A stretch of DNA of 64,000 nt. Source: Pseudomonadota bacterium. GTDB lineage: Bacteria; Pseudomonadota; Alphaproteobacteria; Rhizobiales; Rhizobiaceae. The position numbers and the translations under genes were made by a program. The notes beneath the pieces are model-generated. The model had not been told where the DNA came from and did no database searches. It saw nothing but the letters and a program-made list of their open reading frames with translations. Below, one piece after another: positions 24,860-34,178 of this stretch. The DNA lies in NCBI GenBank assembly GCA_023435335.1, contig JAEYRU010000231.1, forward strand, positions 11,762 to 75,761. The letters run 5' to 3'. How positions within the stretch are numbered: the first letter of the stretch is position 1; each line of letters begins with the position of its first letter.

Positions 24860-24893
24860 AAAAAAAGGCCCGCCGGCGGTGCTGCCGGCGGGC
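24860..24893 (-). terminator. Terminator between DUF1203 gene and ald (strongest for ald)
   Basis: A perfect 10-bp stem (24868-24877 with 24884-24893) with a 6-base loop. Seven A residues at 24860-24866 read as a T run on the minus strand, so this is a classical intrinsic terminator for ald. It may also work less well for the convergent gene. Confidence 0.8.
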
Positions 24894-24919
24894 TGGTGGT
24901 GCTCAGGGGAGGGGTACGC

Positions 24920-26041
24920 TTACGCGGCGAGCACCGCCTTGGGTTCGACCATTTCGTAGCCCAGGGCATCGGCCACTGCGCGGTTGGTGATGCGGCCCCT
25001 GTGCACGTTGAGGCCGTTGCGCAGATGCGGATCGTCGACCAGCGCCTTGAGGCCGCGGTCGGCGAGTTGCAGCCCGTATTGCAGGGTCGCATTGTTGAGT
25101 GCCTGGGCCGAGGTGATCGGCACGGCGCCCGGCATGTTGGCGACGCAATAGTGGATGATGCCGTCGACCTCGTAGGTCGGATTGGCATGGGTGGTCGGCC
25201 GGGACGTCTCGAAACACCCACCCTGGTCAATCGCAACGTCAACCAGTACCGAGCCCTTCTTCATGCCCGACAGCATCTCACGCGAGACGAGCTTCGGCGC
25301 GGCGGCGCCGGGGATCAACACCGCGCCCACGACAACGTCGGCCGAGAAGCATTCCTCTTCGAGCGCCTCCACGGTCGAGTAGCGGGTGTGGACGCGGCCG
25401 TTGAAGATATCGTCAAGTTGGCGCAGCCGCGGGATGGACCGGTCGATGATGGTGACGTCGGCACCCAATCCCACCGCCATCGTTGCGGCATTGAGGCCGA
25501 CCACTCCGCCGCCGATCACCGCGACCTTTGCGGGGAGGACGCCGGGGACGCCGCCGAGCAGGATGCCGCGGCCGCCATTGGCCTTCTGCAGCGCGGTCGC
25601 GCCCGCCTGAATGGCGAGGCGGCCGGCAACTTCGGACATCGGCGCCAGCAGCGGCAAGCCCCCGCGATCGTCGGTCACCGTTTCGTAAGCGATGGCAGTT
25701 ACGCCCGAGGCAAGCAGGCCCTTCGTCTGTTCCGGGTCAGGGGCAAGGTGCAGATATGTGTAGAGGATCTGACCCTCGCGAAGCTGCGCCCACTCATCAG
25801 GTTGCGGCTCCTTCACCTTCACGATCATATCCGACTTCTCGAACACCTCGGAGGCGGTCTTCGCGATCTTCGCACCGGCCGCTCGGTAGGCGTTGTCGTC
25901 CGCGCCGATTCCTTCGCCAGAGCCGGTTTCGACCAGAACCTCGTGGCCATGGGTAACGTATTCGCGCACCGAGCCCGGCGTGAGGCCGACCCGGTATTCG
26001 TGGTTCTTGATTTCCGTGGGGCAGCCGACGCGCATTGTCAT
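24920..26041 (-). CDS. ald: Alanine dehydrogenase
   Basis: This 373-residue NAD-dependent enzyme interconverts L-alanine and pyruvate plus ammonia. The N-terminal pyruvate site includes Arg in [10 protein letters not shown], Lys in VKVKEPQ and His in YTYLHLA. The Rossmann motif [12 protein letters not shown] binds NAD, and the [14 protein letters not shown] segment is typical of Ald. I chose the ATG at 26041, preceded by GCAGGGAGAACA; the frame continues upstream but runs into the divergent regulator. The Lrp-family gene transcribed away from it is probably its regulator, as with AldR in other bacteria (inference). An intrinsic terminator follows. Confidence 0.94.
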   Translation of the reverse strand: MTMRVGCPTEIKNHEYRVGLTPGSVREYVTHGHEVLVETGSGEGIGADDNAYRAAGAKIAKTASEVFEKSDMIVKVKEPQPDEWAQLREGQILYTYLHLAPDPEQTKGLLASGVTAIAYETVTDDRGGLPLLAPMSEVAGRLAIQAGATALQKANGGRGILLGGVPGVLPAKVAVIGGGVVGLNAATMAVGLGADVTIIDRSIPRLRQLDDIFNGRVHTRYSTVEALEEECFSADVVVGAVLIPGAAAPKLVSREMLSGMKKGSVLVDVAIDQGGCFETSRPTTHANPTYEVDGIIHYCVANMPGAVPITSAQALNNATLQYGLQLADRGLKALVDDPHLRNGLNVHRGRITNRAVADALGYEMVEPKAVLAA

Positions 26042-26067
26042 TGTTCTCCCTGCAGGTAACGCAGGGT

Positions 26068-26103
26068 AACAAGAACGGCTTCGAACAGGCTTGCGAACTT
26101 GTT
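26068..26103. promoter_or_regulatory. Candidate operator in the ald/Lrp divergent region
   Basis: The 129-bp divergent gap contains AACAAG (26068-26073) and its inverted copy CTTGTT (26098-26103). A direct repeat of GCAGGTAAC and GCAGGGTAAC lies just before it (26052-26070). Repeated, phased motifs suit an Lrp-type octamer, but no exact consensus can be claimed. Confidence 0.3.
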
Positions 26104-26170
26104 TGCGCTGGGCAGCCAACGTCGCTATTTCTTGCGCGTTAACAACAATTCGTCGAAGGGACTGCGAACG

Positions 26171-26644
26171 ATGGCGCTGGACAGGATCGATATCGCGATT
26201 CTCGATACGCTGCAGAAGGATGGCCGGATCTCCAACGCCGCCCTCGCCGAGAAGGTGGGCCTGTCGCAGTCCGCCTGCTCTCGCCGCCTCGACAATCTCG
26301 AGAAGTCGGGCGTCATCGCCGGCTATCATGCGCGGCTCTCCAACGCGGCGCTCGGCCACAAAATGACAGCGATCGTGCACATCTCGCTGTCTGGGCAATT
26401 CGAGAAGACGCTCTCGGATTTCGAGGCGGCGATCAGGCGCTGTCCAAACGTGCTGTCCTGCCATCTGATGTCGGGCGAGTACGACTACATCCTTCGGATC
26501 GCGGCCAAGGACCTCGAAGACTACGAGCGCATCCACAAGGAGTGGCTGACCGCCATGCCGCATGTGACTAAGATCAACTCGTCGTTTGCTCTGCGCGAAG
26601 TCATTGACCGCACGATGACCGGCATCAGGCCTGACATGGCGTGA
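26171..26644 (+). CDS. Lrp/AsnC family transcriptional regulator
   Basis: This 157-residue regulator has an N-terminal winged helix-turn-helix (LDTLQKDGRISNAALAEKV, then GLSQSACSRRLDNLE) and a C-terminal RAM/AsnC ligand-binding domain. LSCHLMSGEYDYILRI is the usual effector-site segment. It is divergent from ald with 129 bp between starts, the common arrangement of AldR-type regulators that sense amino acids and control alanine dehydrogenase. The ATG at 26171 follows GAAGGGAC; the frame is also open from 26099 but without support. It probably also controls its own promoter. Confidence 0.9.
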   Translation: MALDRIDIAILDTLQKDGRISNAALAEKVGLSQSACSRRLDNLEKSGVIAGYHARLSNAALGHKMTAIVHISLSGQFEKTLSDFEAAIRRCPNVLSCHLMSGEYDYILRIAAKDLEDYERIHKEWLTAMPHVTKINSSFALREVIDRTMTGIRPDMA

Positions 26645-26656
26645 CAGGTGCCGCCG

Positions 26657-27082
26657 CTAGAAGGTGATCCTGATGGAAGGCGCGCTGCGTGCGGCCTCGC
26701 CGTGATAGACTGCCTCGATGTTGTTGCCGTCCGGATCGAGCAGGAACGCGGCGTAATATCCGGGGTGGTAGGGGCGCTCGCCCGGCGCACCGTTATCCTT
26801 GCCGCCCGCAGCCAGTCCGGCTTGGTGGAAGGAATCGACCGTGGCGCGGTCTGCCGCCTGGAAGGCGATGTGATGGTAGCCGGTGAGGCGGCCTTGAACG
26901 GCACGGCTGTCGACGCTCGAGACAAAGAACTCGTCAGCCCAGAAATCGTTCTCGCCTGCGCCTCCGAGCGGAATTCCGAGTGCCCGGAATACTGCCTCGT
27001 AGAAACGGTGGCTCGCCCTGATGTCGCGGACCACGAGTCCGATATGATCGATCAGTCGGCCGCGCTGCAATTCTTCGGTCAT
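26657..27082 (-). CDS. VOC (glyoxalase/dioxygenase) superfamily protein
   Basis: This 141-residue protein of the vicinal-oxygen-chelate fold has two beta-alpha-beta-beta-beta units. The N-terminal metal-ligand position is in IDHIGLVVRD, a second in GYHHIAFQA, and the C-terminal unit ends LLDPDGNNIEAVYHG. The DPDGNNIE signature is typical of glyoxalase/bleomycin-resistance-like proteins. The substrate is unknown. It is convergent with the Lrp gene (12 bp apart) and divergent from the CpdB-like gene, so it is likely transcribed alone. Confidence 0.87.
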   Translation of the reverse strand: MTEELQRGRLIDHIGLVVRDIRASHRFYEAVFRALGIPLGGAGENDFWADEFFVSSVDSRAVQGRLTGYHHIAFQAADRATVDSFHQAGLAAGGKDNGAPGERPYHPGYYAAFLLDPDGNNIEAVYHGEAARSAPSIRITF

Positions 27083-27273
27083 GGTGTTTCCTTTCAGCCT
27101 TCGGCGAGAAGCTAGGTTCCGCGCTGTGCTGTCAACGCCTTATCTTGACTGCGCGGCCTTAGCCGACGAAGTTTCATGTCTGCGTCATCAGAAGCTGCTG
27201 GACTGCCCCCGACTTCGGAGCGACAGTGATGTCGCCTCCGGGCCAAAGGCAACATCCAGACGGAGAACCCCCA

Positions 27274-29250
27274 ATGAACGCGATGCTTCACCCCATCTCG
27301 CGCCGCTCTTTCCTGGCAGGCGCGGCAGCCACCAGCGCGCTCGTCATGCTGCATCCCTTCTCGGCACGCGCGCAGGCCAATCAGGCGCATCTGAGGATCA
27401 TGGAGACGACGGACCTCCACGTCCACGTGTTCCCGTACGACTACTACGGCGACAAGCCGAACGACACGATGGGGCTTGCGCGGACCGCCTCGATCATCGA
27501 CCAGATCCGCGCAGAAGCGACCAATTCGCTGCTCGTGGACAATGGCGACTTCCTGCAGGGTAATCCGATGGGCGACTACATCGCCTACGAGCGGGGCATG
27601 AAGGAAGGCGACCTGCATCCGATCATCAAGGCGATGAACGTGCTGGGCTACGAGTGCTCCACACTGGGCAATCACGAGTTCAACTACGGCCTGGATTTCA
27701 TGTTCAACACGATCAACGGGGCGGAATTCCCGGTCGTGTGCGCCAATCTGACGAAAGGCCAGCTAGCAGCCAACGCGCGCGACGACGATCTTTTCGTCAA
27801 GCCCTACGTGATCCTCGACAGGAAGCTGAAGGACGGCGCCGGGAACGAGCACCCGATCCGAATTGGCCTCATCGGCTTCGTCCCGCCGCAGATCATGGTC
27901 TGGGATTCGCGCCATCTCGTTGGCAAGGCGATGACGCGCGATATCGTGAAGACGGCGGAAGCCTGGGTTCCGCAGATGCGGGAGGAGGGCGCCGAGATCA
28001 TCATCGCCCTTTCGCATTCCGGCATGGGCTCGCCGGCCTGGGAGGAGAACGCCGAGAACGCCTCGATCGCCCTTGCGGCTGTCGACGGAATTGACGCGAT
28101 CGTCACCGGGCACAGCCATCTCGATTTCCCGGGACCGAAGTTCGAGGGCGTGGAAGGCGTCGATATCTCCAAGGGCCTGATCTCCGGCAAGCCCGGCGTG
28201 ATGGGGGGCTTCTGGGGGTCGCACCTCGGCCTCGTGGACCTGCTGCTCGAGCGCGACGGCAACAGCTGGAAGATCGCGAGTTCGACCAGCGAGGCGCGGC
28301 CGATCTCGCAGCGCATCGACGGCAAGACGGTCGCCACGGTCGAAAGCAAGCCGGAGGTCGAGGCCTCGGTGAAGGAAGAACACGAGGCCACCCTGGCCTA
28401 TGTTCGCGCGCCGGTCGGGCAAACGTCGGCCCCGCTGCATTCCTATTTCGCGCTGGTCGCCGACGATCCGTCGGTGCAGATCGTATCGCAGGCGCAGACC
28501 TGGTACATCAAGGACATGCTGAACGAGACCGAGCACAAGGACCTGCCGGTGCTTTCGGCGGCGGCGCCCTTCAAGGCCGGCGGACGCGGGGGGCCGGACT
28601 ACTACACCGACGTACCCGCCGGCGTCGTGGCGATCAAGAACGTAGCCGACCTCTATCTCTATCCGAACACCGTGCAGGCGGTGCTCATAAACGGGGCGCA
28701 GGTGAAGGAATGGCTCGAGATGTCGGCCGGCATCTTCAACCAGGTCGAGCCTGGCAAGGCTGATCAGCCGCTGATCAATCCCGACTTCCCATCCTACAAC
28801 TTCGATGTCATCGACGGCGTGACATACAAGATCGACCTGTCGAAGCCGGCGAAATATAGCCCGAAGGGCGAGGTGCTCAACGCCGATTCGAGCCGCATCG
28901 TGGACCTGATGTTCGACGGCAAGCCGATCGACCCGGGACAGAAATTCGTCGTCGCCTCGAACAACTATCGCGCAGGCGGCGGCGGCAATTTCCCGGAGAT
29001 CAATGCCTCGAAGGTCATCTTCCAGGCGCCGGACACGAACCGCGACGTGATCGTGCGCTATATCGTGGAACAGGGAACGATCAATCCGTCGGCGGATGCC
29101 AACTGGAACTTCGCGCCGCTCGAAGGAACGACGGTGCTGTTCGAAACCGGCCCCAAGGGCAAGGATTTCATCGGCGACGTGAAAGGGGTGAAGATCGAGC
29201 CCGCGGGCGACGGAGCGGACGGTTTCGCGCGCTACCGTATCATGCTCTGA
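27274..29250 (+). CDS. CpdB-like 2',3'-cyclic-nucleotide 2'-phosphodiesterase/3'-nucleotidase, Tat-exported
   Basis: This 658-residue periplasmic metallophosphoesterase with a C-terminal 5'-nucleotidase domain releases nucleosides and phosphate from exogenous nucleotides. The leader [18 protein letters not shown] is a good Tat signal. Metal-site motifs are TTDLHVHVF (Asp47, His49), [16 protein letters not shown] (132-139) and TGHSHLDF. The C-terminal domain carries [13 protein letters not shown], which grips the nucleobase. I chose the ATG at 27274, preceded by ACGGAGAACCCCCA. A CpdB-type name fits better than UshA because of the long [13 protein letters not shown] insert. A hairpin with an A/T tract follows. 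Confidence 0.92.
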   Translation: MNAMLHPISRRSFLAGAAATSALVMLHPFSARAQANQAHLRIMETTDLHVHVFPYDYYGDKPNDTMGLARTASIIDQIRAEATNSLLVDNGDFLQGNPMGDYIAYERGMKEGDLHPIIKAMNVLGYECSTLGNHEFNYGLDFMFNTINGAEFPVVCANLTKGQLAANARDDDLFVKPYVILDRKLKDGAGNEHPIRIGLIGFVPPQIMVWDSRHLVGKAMTRDIVKTAEAWVPQMREEGAEIIIALSHSGMGSPAWEENAENASIALAAVDGIDAIVTGHSHLDFPGPKFEGVEGVDISKGLISGKPGVMGGFWGSHLGLVDLLLERDGNSWKIASSTSEARPISQRIDGKTVATVESKPEVEASVKEEHEATLAYVRAPVGQTSAPLHSYFALVADDPSVQIVSQAQTWYIKDMLNETEHKDLPVLSAAAPFKAGGRGGPDYYTDVPAGVVAIKNVADLYLYPNTVQAVLINGAQVKEWLEMSAGIFNQVEPGKADQPLINPDFPSYNFDVIDGVTYKIDLSKPAKYSPKGEVLNADSSRIVDLMFDGKPIDPGQKFVVASNNYRAGGGGNFPEINASKVIFQAPDTNRDVIVRYIVEQGTINPSADANWNFAPLEGTTVLFETGPKGKDFIGDVKGVKIEPAGDGADGFARYRIML

Positions 29251-29266
29251 GCGTCTCTAGCGCAAC

Positions 29267-29296
29267 AAAAAAAAGCCGGCGGCCTTTGGCCGCCGG
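29267..29296. terminator. Bidirectional intrinsic terminator
   Basis: A perfect 9-bp GC stem (29276-29284 with 29288-29296) with loop TTT lies between convergent genes. Eight A residues at 29267-29274 give a T run on the minus strand, so it is strongest for the DUF6481 gene. TTGTTCGTT follows on the plus strand for the CpdB-like gene. Confidence 0.85.
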
Positions 29297-29335
29297 TTGT
29301 TCGTTCAGGCCGGCGAGATCTTTGGCTCGGCAGGC

Positions 29336-29740
29336 CTAGCGCATTCCCGCGCCGCCCTTGCGGCGCTCCTTCTTGGCGGCCTTGCGGGCAGCATAACGGG
29401 CGTCACGCGCGGCTTTCTGCTCAAGCAGCAACGCAACCTGACGCTCGGCTTCCTCCGCCTTCAGCGCCGCGGCCAGCTTCTCTTCCTCGATGGCAGCGAG
29501 GCGGGCAGCCTCCGCAGCGCGGGCGGCCTCGGCAGCCTTTTCGGCTTCCTTCGCGCGCTTGGCGGCTTCGCGCTCGGCAATTCGCACCTGGCGTGCCTTG
29601 GCAATTTCTTCGCGCTCTGCCCGCCGCTGGGCGAGAGCCTCGTCGTTCGAGATGGTGCGGGCCCGATCCAACATTGCCCGCTTGGCAGCCGCGGCCTCAG
29701 CCTGGCGTTCGTGGAAGTCTGGATTTCGGTAGATGCTCAT
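29336..29740 (-). CDS. DUF6481-type charged helical protein
   Basis: This 134-residue protein is almost entirely Ala, Glu, Lys and Arg. It is predicted to form one long alpha-helix or coiled coil (about residues 10-125). The N-terminus MSIYRNPDFHERQAEAAAAK and the basic end KKERRKGG match what I know as DUF6481 proteins of alphaproteobacteria. It has no signal peptide and no membrane segment. The function is unknown; high charge and helical form suit nucleic-acid or ribosome association (inference). A strong intrinsic terminator follows, and tRNA-Asn lies 115 bp upstream on the same strand. Confidence 0.8.
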   Translation of the reverse strand: MSIYRNPDFHERQAEAAAAKRAMLDRARTISNDEALAQRRAEREEIAKARQVRIAEREAAKRAKEAEKAAEAARAAEAARLAAIEEEKLAAALKAEEAERQVALLLEQKAARDARYAARKAAKKERRKGGAGMR

Positions 29741-29855
29741 TGATTCTCCGGTGGGGTCGATATGGCTTGGTACGCAAAGGGCGGCGGAAACGCGTCGGAT
29801 AGTTCCGGTTCGCTTCTCTTTGAATATGGGATGTCAGCTTACCGCCTGAAAGAAG

Positions 29856-29930
29856 TGGCTCCCCGGGCCGGATTCGAACCAGCGACCAACCGGTTAACAG
29901 CCGGTTGCTCTACCGCTGAGCTACCGGGGA
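29856..29930 (-). tRNA. tRNA-Asn (GTT)
   Basis: On the minus strand the cloverleaf closes with acceptor TCCCCGG / CCGGGGA, D arm TAGCTCAGCGGTAGAGCA, anticodon loop CTGTTAA (anticodon GTT) and T arm GGTTCGAATCC. The CCA end is encoded (29858-29856). 75 nt including CCA. Confidence 0.96.
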
Positions 29931-30129
29931 ACATGGCGGCTTCGCGCGAGCGGTGCCTATAGCAAACAGTTTTCCGCTTTGCCAAGTGGCCGGGGCGAGA
30001 AAAGAGCCCTTTCGCACCGCCCAGCCTCGCAATTGGCCTGTCAGGCCATATATGAGCGCTTCGCTCCCGCGTAAGCGCTGCCGGTGCTTCGGTTGAGGCG
30101 TGTGGCGCCAAGAGGTATCAAGAAAGAGC

Positions 30130-30396
30130 ATGGACGAGCGCGTGCAAGACGATTTTGCAGACAATCAGCCGCGTGTGCGTATCTTCGGCCGCGCCGTCTG
30201 GATGCCGCAGTCGCGCCTGCTGCGGATCGTCTTCGGATTGTTCCTGATCCTTCTCGGCACGCTCGGATTCCTGCCTGTCCTTGGCTTCTGGATGATTCCG
30301 CTCGGCTTGCTCGTCCTTTCCTACGATTTTGCATCCGTGCGCCGGGCGCGACGTCGCTTTGACGTGTGGTGGGCGTCCAGACGGCGACGCAGGTAG
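30130..30396 (+). CDS. Small membrane protein (PGPGW-like)
   Basis: This 88-residue protein has two close hydrophobic segments around residues 32-62 (LLRIVFGLFLILLGTLGFLP and FWMIPLGLLVLSYDF), flanked by acidic N-terminal and very basic C-terminal (RRARRRF...RRRRR) tails. The short turn with LPVLGFWMIPLG resembles the PGPGW family of small bacterial membrane proteins, but the match is by eye. The ATG at 30130 follows AAGAAAGAGC. It lies between tRNA-Asn and another small membrane protein. Function unknown. Confidence 0.7.
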   Translation: MDERVQDDFADNQPRVRIFGRAVWMPQSRLLRIVFGLFLILLGTLGFLPVLGFWMIPLGLLVLSYDFASVRRARRRFDVWWASRRRRR

Positions 30397-30488
30397 CTGC
30401 CGCCGCATGGCCACAACCCTTCTGCGCCGGGCGGAACCTGTCCGCGCCTGGGGCATTAGACCTGGAGAATCCAGGTACGGAACACGGC

Positions 30489-30710
30489 ATGACCGACTTG
30501 AGCGAAAAAGGTCCGGGCCTGCTGAAGGTCGCGGCGAAGATTGCAGCCATTTTCGTGGTGATCGTATCCGTCTTCGCTTTCACAAGGGACGGAGGACTGC
30601 GCGAAGCGGCAATCGTCACTTCGCCGGATGAAGTGGCGCAGCCCACCACCGGTGCCGCCAGCCCCCTTTCCGCCGTTGCAGCTCCTGCTGACCCTGTGAT
30701 CGAGCAGTAA
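30489..30710 (+). CDS. Small single-pass membrane protein, unknown
   Basis: This 73-residue reading frame has a short polar N-terminus, one hydrophobic helix (AAKIAAIFVVIVSVFAF, about residues 15-31) and an Ala/Pro/Thr-rich tail likely in the periplasm. I know no family. The frame is open upstream to 30366, but the ATG at 30489 is the most plausible start. There is no strong ribosome binding site, so the call is tentative. It precedes tRNA-Cys by 123 bp. Confidence 0.5.
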   Translation: MTDLSEKGPGLLKVAAKIAAIFVVIVSVFAFTRDGGLREAAIVTSPDEVAQPTTGAASPLSAVAAPADPVIEQ

Positions 30711-30833
30711 GCGGACACCACATTCCCGATCGGAAAGAGTGCCAGCTTAAGTCGGCGAGCGGCTCCAGACGCGCCGAGCCGCTTGACGAAGGATTCCGGC
30801 CCACCTATTGAACCCGCCATGGTGCGTCGGCTG

Positions 30834-30907
30834 GGCCTCGTGGCGGAGTGGTTACGCAGAGGACTGCAAATCCTTGCACCCCGGTTCGATTCCGGGCGAG
30901 GCCTCCA
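30834..30907 (+). tRNA. tRNA-Cys (GCA)
   Basis: Acceptor GGCCTCG / CGAGGCC, anticodon loop CTGCAAA (anticodon GCA), T arm GGTTCGATTCC and discriminator T73 (the tRNA-Cys identity base). CCA is encoded at 30905-30907. 74 nt. Confidence 0.97.
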
Positions 30908-31000
30908 TCGCCTTGCACCATTCAGTCCGCGCGCCGCGCGAGGCTCGGGACACAGGTTTCACGGGCGCCTTCGCCGCGCCGCAGCCGGGCATGAAGCAGC

Positions 31001-31675
31001 ATGACATCCGATTTCGCAGAGCGCCGCCTCAAGATGGTCGATGGGCAGTTGCGCACCATCGATGTTAACAACGCCGCCGTCATCGATGCGGTGCTCGAGG
31101 TGCAGCGCGAGGAATTCGTGCCGCGCGCCAAGGCTGAGCTTGCCTATATCGATGAGGACATTGAGGTCGCTCAGGCGCGCCCGGGCCATCCGCCGCGCTT
31201 TCTGATGGAACCGGGACCGTTCGCCAAGCTGGTCCAGCTGGCCGAAATCCGCCCCGGCGACTTCGTGCTCGATATCGGCTGCGCGACCGGCTATTCCTCC
31301 GCAGTGCTGTCGCGCCTGGCCGGTTCCGTGGTCGCGGTGGAATGCGACAGCGAGCTTGCGCAGCTTGCCACCGAAACGCTCTCGCGCCTGGGCTTCGACA
31401 ATGTTGCGGTCGTCGAGGGGCCGCTTGCCGAAGGTTATCCGGCCGAAGCGCCATATGACGTGATCTTTGTCGGCGGGGCGGTCGATGAGGTTCCGGAGGC
31501 GCTTCTGGCGCAGCTTCGCGATGGCGGCCGGCTCGTCACAGTGGTGGGCCAAGGCAACGCCGGCATCGCGCAACTCTTTCTCAAGAGCGGCGGGATCGTA
31601 AGCAGCCGGCGAGTCTTCAATGCCGCCGTGCGCCGTCTTCCCGGATTCGAACGCGCCCCCTCTTTCCAGTTCTGA
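31001..31675 (+). CDS. Protein-L-isoaspartate O-methyltransferase-like protein
   Basis: This 224-residue SAM-dependent methyltransferase of the PIMT family would methylate L-isoaspartyl residues for repair. The SAM motif VLDIGCATGYSSAVLSRLA is near residue 87 and the post-I acidic residue in VVAVECDSE. The N-terminal half has PRFLMEPGPFAKLVQLAEI at the place of the substrate-binding S/T-Q-P segment, which it lacks. It may therefore methylate something else. It sits just upstream of tolC, an order I associate with other rhizobia. A second PIMT-like gene lies at 54437. Confidence 0.85.
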   Translation: MTSDFAERRLKMVDGQLRTIDVNNAAVIDAVLEVQREEFVPRAKAELAYIDEDIEVAQARPGHPPRFLMEPGPFAKLVQLAEIRPGDFVLDIGCATGYSSAVLSRLAGSVVAVECDSELAQLATETLSRLGFDNVAVVEGPLAEGYPAEAPYDVIFVGGAVDEVPEALLAQLRDGGRLVTVVGQGNAGIAQLFLKSGGIVSSRRVFNAAVRRLPGFERAPSFQF

Positions 31676-31857
31676 GGCGCGCGGGCAACACTTGCCCCCC
31701 GGCCGAGGCCTGGCGCTGCGGATAAGTCCGATTGTTTCCTTGCACAGCCTGACGCCGCCGTGTAGCCATTCTGCGGGGGTGTAGTCCGGCCATCCGGCCG
31801 GATCGGGTAAGCTTTGGGTATGCGTTAGCATGTCCGACCAGCGCAGTGAGGTGGGTA

Positions 31858-33240
31858 GTGTCCCCAATCCGTAAGGGTCTAGCCGGAATCCTGGCTCTTT
31901 CCGCCGCTTTCCTGAGTTTCACTCCGGCGTCGGCCGAGACCATTCTCGGGGCGCTCGCCAAGGCCTACAATAACAATTCGAGCCTTAATTCTGCGCGCGC
32001 CGGCGTGCGCGTGATCGACGAGGACGTGGCGATCGCCAAGTCCGGTTACCGTCCCGTCATCCGCGGCACATCGAACTGGAACCGCACGCGGCAGGCCGCT
32101 GGCGGCGTCAGCGTGGGGATCACCACCGGCTCCTTCGGCGTCGAGATCAGCCAGACGCTCTTTGACGGCTTCCAGACCAGGAACAATGTGCGGGCTGCGG
32201 AAGCCCGGGTGCGCGCTTCGAACGAATCGCTGCGCAATACGGAGCAGAACACGCTTTTCGACGCTGCGGCCGCCTACATGGACGTGATTCGCGACCGTGA
32301 GATAGCGTCGTTCCGGGAGCGCAATCTCGAGTTCCTGGCCGAGCAGTTGCGTGCGGCCAATTCGCGGCTGGAGGTGGGAGAGGGCACGCGCACCGACGTC
32401 GCGCAGGCCGAGGCGAGCCGGCAGGCGGCGATCGCACAGCTTTCGGCGGCGCGAGCCCAGGTCGTCGCCAGCACGGCGCAGTACAGGCAGATTGTGGGAG
32501 AGGATCCGGGACGGCTCGACGGCGGTGCGCCACTCGCGCGGCTGATTCCGCGCAGCCTCGAGGAGGGTTTCGCGGTAGCCTTGCGCGAACACCCGGCCAT
32601 CGTCGCTTCGGAGCACCTGATCGACGCCGCCGGCTTCATGGTGAAGTCGTCCGAGGGCGCGCTGCTGCCGCAGGTCTCGGCCGGTGCCAGCGTGAGCACG
32701 AATTTCCGCGACTCGACGGCGCCGTCGCCCGCCAACCCGAACGGCTGGAGCGACCAAGCCAGCATCGGGGCCTCGCTGACGGTTCCGATTTACCAGGGAG
32801 GCCGGGTTTCCGCGACAGTGCGCAAGTCCAAGGAATCGCTCGGCCAGGCGCGGATCGACGCTGACGTGAACCGCGACCGCGTGCGTCAGGCGGTTGCCGC
32901 AGCCTGGGCCCAGTATGTCGCGTCCCAGGAAGCTGTTTCCGCCAATCGCCAGCTCGTGTCGGCCGCGCGCCTGGCACTGAACGGCGTCAGCGAGGAGCGC
33001 AACGTCGGCCAGCGCACGACGCTCGACGTGCTCAATGCCCAGGCCGACGTAACCAATGCGCAGATCAATCTGGCCAGCGCCGAGCGCGACGTCGTGGTGG
33101 CAAGCTATGCGATCCTGTCGGCGATGGGGCGGCTGTCGGCCAGCCAGCTCGGGCTCCAGGTGGCATTACACCGACCGGAAGAGCACTACAACGCGGTCAA
33201 GGACAAGTGGTTCGGACTGCGGACGCCCGACGGTCGCTGA
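31858..33240 (+). CDS. tolC: TolC family outer-membrane channel protein
   Basis: This protein of about 460 residues has a Sec signal peptide (GLAGILALSAAFLSFTPASA, cleaved before ETILG). Two internally repeated halves of long alpha-helical hairpins follow (ETILGALAKAYNNNSSLNSARA, then AASEHLIDAAGFMVKSSEG). This is the trimeric export channel of efflux pumps and type I secretion. The start is ambiguous: GTG 31858 has GAGGTGGG just upstream; GTG 31846 is in the same frame. The partner inner-membrane pump and adaptor are not in the window. A hairpin with a T-rich tail follows. Confidence 0.9.
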   Translation: MSPIRKGLAGILALSAAFLSFTPASAETILGALAKAYNNNSSLNSARAGVRVIDEDVAIAKSGYRPVIRGTSNWNRTRQAAGGVSVGITTGSFGVEISQTLFDGFQTRNNVRAAEARVRASNESLRNTEQNTLFDAAAAYMDVIRDREIASFRERNLEFLAEQLRAANSRLEVGEGTRTDVAQAEASRQAAIAQLSAARAQVVASTAQYRQIVGEDPGRLDGGAPLARLIPRSLEEGFAVALREHPAIVASEHLIDAAGFMVKSSEGALLPQVSAGASVSTNFRDSTAPSPANPNGWSDQASIGASLTVPIYQGGRVSATVRKSKESLGQARIDADVNRDRVRQAVAAAWAQYVASQEAVSANRQLVSAARLALNGVSEERNVGQRTTLDVLNAQADVTNAQINLASAERDVVVASYAILSAMGRLSASQLGLQVALHRPEEHYNAVKDKWFGLRTPDGR

Positions 33241-33274
33241 GCTTCAATCCGAAGGCGCGGGTCAAATGACGCGG

Positions 33275-33304
33275 CCGCCCGATGTCGGGCGGTTGCTTAT
33301 TTTG
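33275..33304 (+). terminator. Terminator after tolC
   Basis: An 8-bp GC stem (33275-33282 with 33285-33292) is followed by TTGCTTATTTTG. The loop is only two bases if every pair forms, so the innermost pairs probably open. Confidence 0.6.
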
Positions 33305-33428
33305 TGCGCAAGAGTGCGGGTGGTGTCCTGGGGGATTCAATCGACGCCGGGTGTCGGGTAGTCTCGGGACATGATTCGGTCTTTTGGCCGGCGAGCGGCG
33401 ATCGATCAGGGAAGGCGGCGACACCATC

Positions 33429-34103
33429 ATGGCACAGGCAAGCAACGCCCCAGCGCGCGAACCCTCCATGGAGGAGATACTGGCGTCGATCCGGCGCATC
33501 ATCGAAGACAGCGACACCACGCGCCGGGCTTCCGATGACTTCCGGGATGACGAAGTGCAGGACGCCGAGCCTGCCGAGCAGGGCGATCAGCCTGAGTTCC
33601 ATGGTCGGGCGGAGGAGCCGACCGTGCCCGAGGTGGAGGCGTTCCGCTCCGAATTCGCCGAGGCCGCCATTGCCGAAGTAACGACGCCTTCCGCGCAGCC
33701 GATCGAGCCGATGGGACATGTCAACGGGACGGCATCCCGCGCGAACGGCTTCGATGATCGTCACGACGGCTACGAGCCGGTTTTCGAGGAGGAAGAGGCC
33801 CCGCGGGAGACGCGGGCCGAGCCTGTGCGCGAAGCCCCCAGCGCGCCGCGGCAGGAAGTCCATGCGGACGACGCCGGCAGCCGCGGGGCGATCATCTCCG
33901 AATACGCGGGACGGCAGGTCGCTGCGGCGTTCGAGGAACTGTCGGAAGCGTTCTCCGCCAGCCGCAAGCGCAGTTACGACGAGATCGCGGAGGAAATGAT
34001 GCGGCCGATGCTGCAGGACTGGCTCGACAACAACCTTCCCCTGCTTGTCGAGCGCCTGGTGCGCGAGGAGATCGAGCGCGTGGCGCGCGGCGCGACGCGG
34101 TAA
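33429..34103 (+). CDS. popZ: PopZ-family (DUF2497) polar organizing protein
   Basis: This 224-residue protein has the two-ended layout of PopZ. The N-terminal helix (EPSMEEILASIRRIIED, residues 11-27) recruits clients in Caulobacter. A long acidic, proline-containing disordered linker rich in Glu and Asp follows. The helical C-terminal block (SYDEIAEEMMRPMLQDWLDN, LPLLVERLVREEIERVA) drives self-assembly. PopZ forms a condensate at cell poles that anchors the centromere complex. It lies directly upstream of valS, as in many Hyphomicrobiales. The ATG at 33429 is chosen over a TTG at 33384 because conserved sequence starts there. Confidence 0.88.
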   Translation: MAQASNAPAREPSMEEILASIRRIIEDSDTTRRASDDFRDDEVQDAEPAEQGDQPEFHGRAEEPTVPEVEAFRSEFAEAAIAEVTTPSAQPIEPMGHVNGTASRANGFDDRHDGYEPVFEEEEAPRETRAEPVREAPSAPRQEVHADDAGSRGAIISEYAGRQVAAAFEELSEAFSASRKRSYDEIAEEMMRPMLQDWLDNNLPLLVERLVREEIERVARGATR

Positions 34104-34128
34104 TGCCCGCCCAGCATCGCTGATAGGA

Positions 34129-34151
34129 AAACGCCGCCCCTGGCGGCGTTT
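34129..34151 (+). terminator. Terminator after popZ
   Basis: A perfect 10-bp stem (34129-34138 with 34142-34151) with loop CCT; the 3' arm itself ends in TTT. It lies 25 bp after the popZ stop and before the valS promoter candidate. Confidence 0.75.
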
Positions 34152-34178
34152 CCGTTTGGGGTGCGCCTTGGCCCGAGA

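Noticed and set aside
24449..26059. 536-codon open frame on the plus strand across alanine dehydrogenase
   Set aside because: It is antisense to ald, which has complete NAD-binding and catalytic motifs.
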